Shown: piece by piece, positions 1 through 4,911 of the stretch
Numbering within the stretch: the stretch's first letter is position 1
How the letters are laid out: the number at the start of each line of letters is the position of its first letter
DNA from: CAZHUN01 sp043801115
GTDB taxonomy: Archaea > Iainarchaeota > Iainarchaeia > Iainarchaeales > UBA10191
Length of the DNA: 7,709 nt
NCBI GenBank assembly: GCA_043801115.1
Contig: JAZDMJ010000047.1
Location: 1-7,709 of the forward strand
Direction: 5' to 3'
The notes under the pieces: model-generated
Databases searched by the model: none
What the model was told of the DNA's origin: nothing
Seen by the model: only the letters and a program-made list of their open reading frames with translations
Program-made: the position numbers and the translations under genes

Positions 1-5
1 ATAAA

Positions 6-233
6 ATGTTTGAAAACATCAAAAAAGACATAAAAACATTCAAAAATATTCCCGCATTGGCAGAAGAAGCAAAAGCATTGGAAAACTCTCTTTCAAAAAT
101 AGCAGTTCCGGAAAGAATCAATGCATATCAATGGGGAGAACGAATAGAGTCGAGGATTTCAACGGTAATCAAATACGGCGAATGGAAAAAATACGTAGAA
201 CTGCTGAACAAATACAACCAGCTACTTCATTAG
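6..233 (+). CDS. Small hypothetical protein, possibly cut by the left edge
   Basis: A 75-residue charged, largely helical protein with no signal peptide or membrane segment. I do not recognise a family. The C-terminal half has an amphipathic, protein-like look (EWKKYVELLNKYNQLL), which favours a real product over a chance frame. The reading frame is open to the window edge, so the ATG at 6 may be internal and the true start may lie outside. A hand count gives about 35% G+C over the first 240 bases, clearly lower than the Rel and synthetase genes, where single 60-base lines reach about 60%. This could mean recent acquisition or a gene under weak constraint. The next gene is convergent, on the minus strand. 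Confidence 0.5.
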   Translation: MFENIKKDIKTFKNIPALAEEAKALENSLSKIAVPERINAYQWGERIESRISTVIKYGEWKKYVELLNKYNQLLH

Positions 234-268
234 AGCCAAAATCGCCGAAAGCGACCTTTGTGTGTTTG

Positions 269-282
269 AAAAAATAAAAAAA
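269..282 (-). terminator. Oligo-T terminator of the zinc-ribbon gene
   Basis: Read on the minus strand this is seven T, one A and six T, starting ten bases after the stop codon of the zinc-ribbon gene. Oligo-T tracts without a strong hairpin are the usual intrinsic termination signal in archaea. Confidence 0.6.
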
Positions 283-291
283 TGCCCTGCC

Positions 292-627
292 CTATTCGAG
301 TTTGGGCACTTGCGCAATGATGATTTCAGTGTCCGCGTCCGACATGTCGGCCAGTTTGGGCGCTTCGATTTCGGGCGCTTGGACGGCGGCCATGCAAGAG
401 GCGGCGTTTTCCTTTTCGCGCCTTCTCACTTTCAGCATGGAAACGAGTTTTTCGTTTCCCGAAAACGAGTCAACACCAACGTGGTTGCAGTCGGGGCATT
501 GGATGACTTCGCCCATGTCGTCCGCAATCTTCAGCATTCCGCCCTCTTTGATCAAGGAAGAGCCGATTTTTTGGTGCACGCGGCTGGAAAAACAGTTGGG
601 ACAAACGCTCATAATTTTCAACGGCAT
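292..627 (-). CDS. Small zinc-ribbon protein with acidic tail
   Basis: A 111-residue protein with two CxxC knuckles (CPNC at residues 9-12 and CPDC at 44-47), which together would form a four-cysteine zinc ribbon. A basic stretch (KVRRREKE, about 66-73) follows, then an Ala/Pro/Glu-rich acidic tail of about 35 residues that is probably disordered. Zinc ribbons of this size often bind nucleic acid or sit in a larger complex; no specific function can be assigned. The frame is open further upstream to a GTG at 696, but the strong TATA box at 699-710 predicts a transcript start near 678, which rules that start out. ATG 627 is preferred and ATG 612 is possible. A GGTG lies directly against ATG 627 without a normal spacer, so the start is not certain. 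Confidence 0.7.
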   Translation of the reverse strand: MPLKIMSVCPNCFSSRVHQKIGSSLIKEGGMLKIADDMGEVIQCPDCNHVGVDSFSGNEKLVSMLKVRRREKENAASCMAAVQAPEIEAPKLADMSDADTEIIIAQVPKLE

Positions 628-698
628 CACCTTTTTGGGAGTATGTGGGAATTTTTCGGCTTGGGACCGAAAAAAGACTCTGGAAAAAGAATGCACGG

Positions 699-710
699 CT
701 TATATAAATA
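699..710 (-). promoter_or_regulatory. TATA box of the zinc-ribbon gene
   Basis: Minus-strand TATTTATATAAG, the best match to an archaeal TATA box in the left part of the window. It predicts transcription starting near 678 and a leader of about 50 bases, longer than for the other genes here. Confidence 0.65.
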
Positions 711-752
711 GGTTTCGATTCGGAAACGCCTGTCGGGGCAAGGGACAACTAC

Positions 753-808
753 AAAAAGCGAAAAAAATCCCCAAAAACGGCTCAAAGGGGCGAAAAAAGG
801 AAGAAAAA
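753..808 (-). terminator. Cluster of five oligo-T tracts ending the PPC/beta-sandwich operon
   Basis: On the minus strand, five T runs of 5 to 7 bases (808-804, 798-793, 777-773, 767-761, 757-753) follow the stop codon at 819 and precede the TATA box of the next gene. Multiple T tracts in series fit an archaeal terminator that insulates the zinc-ribbon gene from read-through. Confidence 0.6.
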
Positions 809-818
809 CGCCTAAAGT

Positions 819-1181
819 TTACACGATAATGCGAAAGCTCAATTCTTTGGCCACGCGCGCGACTTCGTAATCATAGTTGCTCGCGTGCTCCGCAACCACT
901 ACTCGGCCCGTGTGCAGGCCGGGAGAAGCGCGCGGAGTCGTAAAAATGGGAAGCCTGAACTCTTTCGACTCGTTCGCTTTGACAATGTCCAATCGTTTTT
1001 GAATCGAACGATTGATGCCGGCCTTGTCGAACGCGACAGTGTCGGGAAGCTGGACATCGAGTTTCAACAGCTTGTCCTTGTCGCCGCGGTTTTCGACTCG
1101 AATCAGCAATTCTCCCGCGCGCTTTTCGCGCATGCTCAATCGCATGGGATAGAGCGAGGATTTCAATACAATGTTTGCCAT
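819..1181 (-). CDS. Small predicted beta-sandwich protein
   Basis: A 120-residue soluble protein without signal peptide or membrane segment. The pattern (alternating hydrophobic strands, LLIRVENRGDKDKLLKLDV near residues 28-46, then VQLPD, and a final strand ELSFRIIV) resembles the Ig-like/CARDB class of all-beta domains seen in many small archaeal proteins. That is fold-level inference only, and no function can be named. The frame is open to a GTG at 1190, but that GTG is part of the ribosome-binding site AAGGTGA, which places the start at ATG 1181. The gene begins 11 bases after the PPC-domain gene ends, and its ribosome-binding site touches that gene's stop codon, so the two are almost certainly co-transcribed and translationally linked. 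Confidence 0.75.
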   Translation of the reverse strand: MANIVLKSSLYPMRLSMREKRAGELLIRVENRGDKDKLLKLDVQLPDTVAFDKAGINRSIQKRLDIVKANESKEFRLPIFTTPRASPGLHTGRVVVAEHASNYDYEVARVAKELSFRIIV

Positions 1182-1188
1182 TTTTTTC

Positions 1189-1193
1189 ACCTT
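1189..1193 (-). promoter_or_regulatory. Ribosome-binding site deciding the beta-sandwich start
   Basis: Minus-strand GGTGA, seven bases before ATG 1181 and touching the stop codon of the upstream gene. It excludes the in-frame GTG at 1190 as start. Confidence 0.7.
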
Positions 1194-1561
1194 TATTCAA
1201 TTATTTTGCCCATGTCTGAAACGTCCAATACCAAACTGACGGTTCCGTTCGCGATTCCCTTCTTCAATTCTCCGCTCAAGGGCTTTGTTTTGGCTCCCTT
1301 GCGGAACAAGGTCAAATGAAAATTGACTTTCGGCTCTCCGCTACCCTTCTGCTTCAACACTCGACCCGAAACTGCCGCCAGAATGTGCGGGTTGTTGGCC
1401 AATGGAATAGAGTTGAAATCGTCCGAAATCAGGTCGAACTCTCTCAATTCGCCCGTTCCCTCGCGAAAGCGCGCATAGTCGATGTTGTGCTCTTTCGCGG
1501 CCTGCACGATTCCTTCCATGAGCTCGTCGCCGTCCGAAAACTCGATTACCAGCTGTTTCAC
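1193..1561 (-). CDS. PPC/DUF296-domain protein
   Basis: A 122-residue single-domain protein matching the PPC/DUF296 pattern. It has an N-terminal strand, a helix with DELMEGIVQAAKEHNID (about residues 12-28), a RFREGTGELREFDL segment corresponding to the family's GIGAL stretch, and the strand NFHLTLF (80-86). In plants this fold accompanies AT-hooks and in prokaryotes it stands alone, often with a His-based metal site; its role is poorly known. Here the usual HLHxS reads NFHLT, so one His is lost, and the GGHL segment reads SGEL, so a second is lost. The metal site is therefore probably gone. The start is GTG 1561, four bases after GGTGA; the frame extends to an ATG at 1582, but that lies upstream of the ribosome-binding site. 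First gene of a two-gene operon. Confidence 0.75.
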   Translation of the reverse strand: MKQLVIEFSDGDELMEGIVQAAKEHNIDYARFREGTGELREFDLISDDFNSIPLANNPHILAAVSGRVLKQKGSGEPKVNFHLTLFRKGAKTKPLSGELKKGIANGTVSLVLDVSDMGKIIE

Positions 1562-1565
1562 AATT

Positions 1566-1572
1566 TCACCCC
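1566..1572 (-). promoter_or_regulatory. Ribosome-binding site supporting a GTG start
   Basis: Minus-strand GGGGTGA ends four bases before GTG 1561 and lies inside the frame that opens at ATG 1582, so it identifies the GTG as the true start of the PPC-domain gene. Confidence 0.7.
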
Positions 1573-1606
1573 AAAAACACAATTGAACGAATTATAGACG
1601 TTCCTT

Positions 1607-1614
1607 CTATAAAT
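1607..1614 (-). promoter_or_regulatory. TATA box of the PPC/beta-sandwich operon
   Basis: Minus-strand ATTTATAG centred near 1611 predicts a transcript start near 1585 and a leader of about 24 bases containing the ribosome-binding site. A second AT-rich element at 1591-1597 would start the transcript too close to that site. Confidence 0.55.
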
Positions 1615-1624
1615 GCGTTTCCGC

Positions 1625-1633
1625 CTTAAAAAG
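1625..1633 (+). promoter_or_regulatory. TATA box for leaderless rel transcript
   Basis: CTTAAAAAG centred near 1629, 26 bases before ATG 1655. The same distance is seen for the KaiC-like gene and trm56, so this is taken as the rel promoter and as support for the 1655 start. Confidence 0.55.
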
Positions 1634-1654
1634 CTTCATTTCCACGACTATTTC

Positions 1655-3427
1655 ATGCCCCAAACCGCCCTCCAGCAATGGGTCGAAGCGCTTTCCATGG
1701 ACGACGCGAGCGCGCGCGCCATTGAAATTCTTCCCAAACTGCGCAATGGAACGCTGACGCTGGCGGACGCCGAAAAAGAATTCGGAAAGGATACTGCCCA
1801 ACTGGCCGAAGCCGTGCAAAAAATCGAAACCCTCCCGCAAAAAGCGAGCGCGGAAAAGAGAGAAGAAGCCGTCAAAAAAATCCTCCTCGCCATGAGCAAA
1901 GATGTTCGCACACTCATTGTCGCATTTGTGGACAGAGCCATTGAATTAGAAAATCCCGCCCTCGAAAACAAGGAAGAAAAAGCGAAAGAAGCCCTCGAAA
2001 TCTACGCCCCGCTCGCGCACCGCCTCGGAATGAACAAACTCAAAAGCGAACTGGAAGACAACGCATTTGAAATTCTAGAGCCGGAAAAGGCAGAAGAAAT
2101 CAAAAACGCGCTCGCGTCGAGCGCGGAACAGCGCGAAAAAGAACTCGAAACCATCCAAAAAGAATTGGAAGCGAAAATCGCGGAGTCTGGAATCGGCGCC
2201 AAAGTGCTCGCGCGGAGCAAGCGCTTGTACGCAATCTACAAGAAAATCAAAAAATACGAGGAAAAATACGGCGAAAAATTTCTCCTGCACAGAATCAACG
2301 ACGTGCTGGCCGTCCGAATATTGTGCAACTCCGTGGACGAATGCTACAACTTGTTGGGAATCGCGCACGCGCTGTGGAAGCCCCTGCCCGAACGATTCGA
2401 TGATTACATTGCCAAGCCCAAACCAAACGGGTACAAGAGTTTACAGACGGATGTAATCGGCCCTTTCGGAAAACCCGTGGAAATCCAAATCCGAACTTTT
2501 GAAATGCACCAGGAGGCGGAGAACGGAATCGCCGCGCACTGGAAGTACAAGGGAAGGGAACGCGGGGGAAGAATGGATTCGAAACTTTCGTGGCTCAAAG
2601 AAATGCTCGAATGGAAGCAGGACTCGGAACAGGCCAAATCATTCATGGACTCGCTCAAAGTCGATTTTTTCGAAAACGAAATCTTCTGCTTTACCCCGAA
2701 AGGAGAAGTCATCGAACTTCCCGAAGGAAGCACTCCTTTGGATTTTGCCTTTGCCGTGCACTCGGACGTGGGCAAAAAAGCGAGCGGGGCGAAAGTGAAC
2801 GGAAAAATGGTCCACTTGGACTTCGAACTGCACAACGGGGACGCGGTCGAAATTCTCACTTCGGAAAAGCAAACCCCGAAACGGCAATGGCTGGCCATGG
2901 TCAAAACAGACAAGGCAAAACAGAAAATCAGGGGAATATTGCAAATCGAAGCCGTTGCAAAACCGCAAGCGAAGGAAAAAGAAAGAGAAATCAAGAGCGT
3001 TCAAATCCAGAGTGCGGAAGAAAAGGACATTCGCCTGGCCAAATGCTGCACGCCCGTCCCCGGAGACGATGTCATCGGATTTTTGACAACGAAGCGGAAA
3101 ATTACCGTGCACCGGACGGATTGTGAAAACATCGGAAAGTTTTCGGGAAAGCACCGCAAAGTCAAAGTGGCGTGGAACGTGAAAGGGAAAGGGAGTTTTG
3201 AAGTCAACATTGAAGTGCTCGCTGGCGACAATCCCGGAATGCTTTCCGAATTATTGCGCGCGCTCACGCAGTCCCAAGTGCGCATCCAGAGCGCGAACGC
3301 CTTGAAAGAGACGAACAAGCAAGTGCTCTGCCGCTTCCAGCTGCAAACCAAGGACTTGAAAGAATTGGAAAAAATTTTCGAACGAATCCAAAAAGTGAAA
3401 GGCGTTTCAACCGTCAAACGCGCGTAA
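1655..3427 (+). CDS. rel: Rel/SpoT-family (p)ppGpp synthetase, hydrolase domain degenerate
   Basis: A 590-residue long RSH protein; bacterial Rel is about 730. Domains in order: remnant HD hydrolase (about 1-135), (p)ppGpp synthetase (about 180-300), TGS (about 337-400), zinc finger with C464, C465, H486 and C490, and ACT (about 514-586). The synthetase would move pyrophosphate from ATP to GDP/GTP. Its RSK (187-189), D216, GYKSLQT (259-265) and VEIQIRT (275-281) are present, but the loop usually RFKD or EFDD reads RFDD (247-250), and the SLHT histidine is Gln. In the HD region the HDVVED signature is replaced by PKLRNG (about 27-32) and LADRLHNMR by FVDRAIELE, so hydrolysis should be lost. 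ATG 1655 is chosen over ATG 1613 because the TATA boxes at 1607-1633 overlap the earlier one. Long Rel proteins are rare in archaea, so bacterial origin is likely. TGS, zinc finger and ACT suggest ribosome-linked control. Confidence 0.9.
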   Translation: MPQTALQQWVEALSMDDASARAIEILPKLRNGTLTLADAEKEFGKDTAQLAEAVQKIETLPQKASAEKREEAVKKILLAMSKDVRTLIVAFVDRAIELENPALENKEEKAKEALEIYAPLAHRLGMNKLKSELEDNAFEILEPEKAEEIKNALASSAEQREKELETIQKELEAKIAESGIGAKVLARSKRLYAIYKKIKKYEEKYGEKFLLHRINDVLAVRILCNSVDECYNLLGIAHALWKPLPERFDDYIAKPKPNGYKSLQTDVIGPFGKPVEIQIRTFEMHQEAENGIAAHWKYKGRERGGRMDSKLSWLKEMLEWKQDSEQAKSFMDSLKVDFFENEIFCFTPKGEVIELPEGSTPLDFAFAVHSDVGKKASGAKVNGKMVHLDFELHNGDAVEILTSEKQTPKRQWLAMVKTDKAKQKIRGILQIEAVAKPQAKEKEREIKSVQIQSAEEKDIRLAKCCTPVPGDDVIGFLTTKRKITVHRTDCENIGKFSGKHRKVKVAWNVKGKGSFEVNIEVLAGDNPGMLSELLRALTQSQVRIQSANALKETNKQVLCRFQLQTKDLKELEKIFERIQKVKGVSTVKRA

Positions 3428-3429
3428 AG

Positions 3430-3438
3430 CTATTTATA
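3430..3438 (+). promoter_or_regulatory. TATA box of the KaiC-like gene
   Basis: CTATTTATA begins three bases after the rel stop codon and is centred 27 bases before ATG 3461, so the mRNA is expected to be leaderless. No ribosome-binding site precedes that ATG. Confidence 0.7.
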
Positions 3439-3460
3439 CTGGAAACCCGTTCTTTTTAGC

Positions 3461-4186
3461 ATGGAACGCATTCCGACCGGAATTCCCGGACTGGATTCTT
3501 TAATCGAAGGCGGCTTTCCGCAAGGAAGAACCATGCTCTTGGCAGGGGGAACGGGAACGGGAAAAACTATTTTTTCCCTGCAATACCTCTTTGAAGGCGC
3601 GAAAAAATACAAAGAGCCCGGACTGTACGTAACGCTGGACGAGCGGCCCGAACTGATACGCGAAGACGTTGAACGGTTCGGCTGGGAGCTCGAAAAGCTT
3701 GAACAGGAAAACCTGCTCCACATCGTGGATGCTAGCGTGGCCAAAATCGGAATTCCTTCCAAAGAAGCGTTTGCCCTTCCCGAAACGGGATTTGATTTGG
3801 ACAAATTATTGCTGGAAATTCTGCGCGCTTCCAAAAAAGTGGGCGCAAAAAGAGTGGTTGTCGATTCATTACAAGCGTTGGGGCTCAAATTCGACGAACC
3901 CGGCGAGGCGAGAAAAGCAGTTCTAAAGTTGAGTTATTTGCTGGCCAAAATCGGAGCGACTTCCATTCTGACTTCGGAAGTCGCGGAAGGGGACAAAAAA
4001 TTCGGGACCTATGGCGTCGAAGAATATGTTGCAGACGCAGTCATTTCCTTGCGCTATCTGGAAGTGGGAGTGCGAAACAATAGGCTGTTGCACATCCGGA
4101 AAATGAGGGCGACCAAGCATTCCGAATTTTTGCACCCGCTCGAAATTACGGAAAAAGGAATCACTGTCCACAACGTAGACGAATGA
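3461..4186 (+). CDS. Single-domain KaiC-like RecA-fold ATPase
   Basis: A 241-residue protein with one KaiC-type RecA domain. It opens with the family signature RIPTGIPGLDSLIEGGFPQG (3-22), followed by Walker A GGTGTGKT (29-36), the TLDERPE segment (58-64) where KaiC has its two catalytic acidic residues, Walker B RVVVDS (131-136), and the C-terminal RKMRATKHSEFLHP segment (213-226) typical of KaiC-like oligomer interfaces. The catalytic pair is DE instead of the usual EE, a conservative change. Archaea carry many such single-domain proteins; proposed roles range from signalling to motility and DNA repair, and nothing here decides between them. It follows rel by 33 bases but has its own promoter, so it need not be in the same operon. 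Its stop codon lies two bases from that of the convergent lysine-rich gene. Confidence 0.88.
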   Translation: MERIPTGIPGLDSLIEGGFPQGRTMLLAGGTGTGKTIFSLQYLFEGAKKYKEPGLYVTLDERPELIREDVERFGWELEKLEQENLLHIVDASVAKIGIPSKEAFALPETGFDLDKLLLEILRASKKVGAKRVVVDSLQALGLKFDEPGEARKAVLKLSYLLAKIGATSILTSEVAEGDKKFGTYGVEEYVADAVISLRYLEVGVRNNRLLHIRKMRATKHSEFLHPLEITEKGITVHNVDE

Positions 4187-4188
4187 AA

Positions 4189-4305
4189 TCATTTCTTCTT
4201 TTTCTTCTTTTCTGATTTTTCTTGAAACGCCCAGCGCTTTCCTTTTTTGATTTCCTTTTCCGTTCCCTTGAAAGCGGAGAGCAAATCTTCAAACACAGTT
4301 CCCAT
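4189..4305 (-). CDS. 38-residue lysine-rich small protein
   Basis: A complete small gene: TATA box centred at 4343, GGTGA ribosome-binding site at 4315-4311 with a five-base spacer, ATG at 4305, 38 codons and TGA. The protein begins MGTVFEDLLSAFKGTEKEI, a short amphipathic helix, then becomes strongly basic (KKGKRW) and ends in six lysines; 12 of 38 residues are lysine. I know of no family. A basic tail of this kind would suit contact with RNA, ribosomes or DNA, but that is inference. The gene is convergent with the KaiC-like ATPase, with two bases between the stop codons. Confidence 0.72.
   Translation of the reverse strand: MGTVFEDLLSAFKGTEKEIKKGKRWAFQEKSEKKKKKK
4191..4232 (+). terminator. 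T-rich tract after the KaiC-like gene
   Basis: On the + strand the bases just after the KaiC-like stop are almost pure pyrimidine with repeated T runs, the form of an archaeal intrinsic terminator. The same bases on the other strand encode the lysine-rich C-terminus of the convergent small gene. Confidence 0.5.
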
Positions 4306-4310
4306 TCAGT

Positions 4311-4317
4311 TCACCTT
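4311..4317 (-). promoter_or_regulatory. Ribosome-binding site of the lysine-rich small gene
   Basis: Minus-strand AAGGTGA, five bases before ATG 4305. It starts almost exactly where the TATA box predicts the 5' end, giving a leader of about 12 bases made of little but the ribosome-binding site. Confidence 0.65.
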
Positions 4318-4338
4318 CCAAGTTTTACGATATTGGAC

Positions 4339-4348
4339 TTTATAAATA
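4339..4348 (-). promoter_or_regulatory. TATA box of the lysine-rich small gene
   Basis: Minus-strand TATTTATAAA, centred about 38 bases before ATG 4305, predicts a transcript start near 4317. Confidence 0.65.
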
Positions 4349-4397
4349 TTTGGGGTGGTATTGCGACTGCTCATTCGCTAGTCTTTCTGACCGTTCC

Positions 4398-4643
4398 TCA
4401 TCCACGTCTGGCTTTCGTGTTCTCCCATGTGACGTTCCAAGTCCTTCCTGAAAGAGTGTCGGTTATTTTCAGGTAGGAAAAACCGTCCGGAAACAAGGGT
4501 TTTACCACCACTTCATATCGTTCTCCCTTTCCAAAGCGAACTGGATTATCGCCTTTCAGAAGTTGCGGATCCTTCAAAACGCTCTCGGGAATTTTTGGCC
4601 GAATCGCGACAACTTTTCGAACAAGGTGGGGGACAATACGCAT
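4398..4643 (-). CDS. Hypothetical small basic protein
   Basis: An 81-residue protein from ATG 4643; the frame also opens at ATG 4673, which would add ten residues. It has an N-terminal strand or helix (RIVPHLVRKVVAIRPK), a middle segment with ERYEVVVKPLFP, and a C-terminal YLKITDTLSGRTWNVTW that looks like paired beta strands. No known family is recognised and there is no signal peptide. ATG 4643 is preferred because both candidate TATA boxes (4675-4684 and 4691-4700) predict transcript starts downstream of or at 4673, because a weak GTGA lies eight bases before 4643, and because the ten extra codons include CTA, TTA and ACA, unlike the rest of the gene. No T tract follows the stop, so transcription may run on toward the lysine-rich gene. 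Confidence 0.6.
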   Translation of the reverse strand: MRIVPHLVRKVVAIRPKIPESVLKDPQLLKGDNPVRFGKGERYEVVVKPLFPDGFSYLKITDTLSGRTWNVTWENTKARRG

Positions 4644-4674
4644 CTTAATCACTGTTAAATCTAGTGCATTCAAC

Positions 4675-4700
4675 TATAAAAAATGGCGCCTTTTTAATGG
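4675..4700 (-). promoter_or_regulatory. Two candidate TATA boxes of the hypothetical gene
   Basis: Minus-strand CCATTAAAAA (4700-4691) and TTTTTTATAG (4684-4675). They lie just downstream of the tRNA-Phe terminator and drive the minus strand. Confidence 0.45.
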
Positions 4701-4711
4701 CCGTTAATTCC

Positions 4712-4723
4712 AAAAACCAAAAA
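4712..4723 (-). terminator. Terminator directly after tRNA-Phe
   Basis: Minus-strand five T, GG, five T, starting at the base after the tRNA discriminator base. Confidence 0.6.
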
Positions 4724-4797
4724 TGGGGTGGGCGGGATTTGGACCCGCGACACAACGGTCTTCAGCCGTTTGCGCTACCGGGCTGCGCTACCACCCC
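4724..4797 (-). tRNA. tRNA-Phe (anticodon GAA)
   Basis: A full 74-base cloverleaf without encoded CCA. Acceptor GGGGTGG pairs perfectly with CCACCCC; D stem GCGC/GCGC with GG in the loop; anticodon stem AACGG/CCGTT with loop CTGAAGA, so the anticodon is GAA with G37; T stem GCGGG/CCCGC; discriminator A. The T loop is TCCAAAT, so position 55 is C where nearly all tRNAs have U (pseudouridine). All stems are intact, so the gene is probably functional. No TATA box is seen at the usual distance upstream; the nearest is CTTTAAAC around 4888-4895, about 94 bases away. It may be expressed from that element or by read-through from the lysS transcript. Confidence 0.93.
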
Positions 4798-4816
4798 AGC
4801 TGTCACGGTCAGCTGG
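4796..4816 (-). repeat. Inverted repeat overlapping the 5' end of tRNA-Phe
   Basis: A 7-base perfect stem (CCAGCTG/CAGCTGG) with a 7-base loop. It spans the tRNA 5' processing site and would sequester the first two bases of the mature tRNA. Chance remains possible. Confidence 0.4.
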
Positions 4817-4869
4817 CACCCGCGCGCCATCTTCGGCTCCGCCTCGATGCCACAAACCGTGAAAGTATG

Positions 4870-4874
4870 AAAAA
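4870..4874 (-). terminator. Weak T tract after lysS
   Basis: A single run of five T on the minus strand, 38 bases after the lysS stop. It is weak, so some read-through into tRNA-Phe is plausible. The 114 bases between lysS and tRNA-Phe hold nothing else convincing. Confidence 0.3.
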
Positions 4875-4911
4875 CGTCCGAGCAAGAGTTTAAAGAATCC
4901 TCCTTGACGAT

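Noticed and set aside
302..829. Long + strand frame opposite the zinc-ribbon gene
   Set aside because: It runs across the zinc-ribbon gene, its TATA box and a terminator region, has no recognisable protein pattern, and the minus-strand frame has CxxC motifs and expression signals.
1613..1654. ATG 1613 as start of rel
   Set aside because: The TATA element at 1608-1614 overlaps that ATG and the likely rel TATA box lies downstream of it, so the codon would not be transcribed from either box.
2404..3154. Minus-strand frames of 171 to 196 codons inside rel
   Set aside because: They are antisense to conserved synthetase, TGS and zinc-finger coding sequence and have Phe/Ser-rich compositions typical of mirror frames.
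4883..4904. AGGAGGA on the minus strand after lysS followed by a TTG, as a leader peptide gene
   Set aside because: The frame from that TTG runs without a stop into tRNA-Phe, and other genes here use GGTGA; it is taken as chance.
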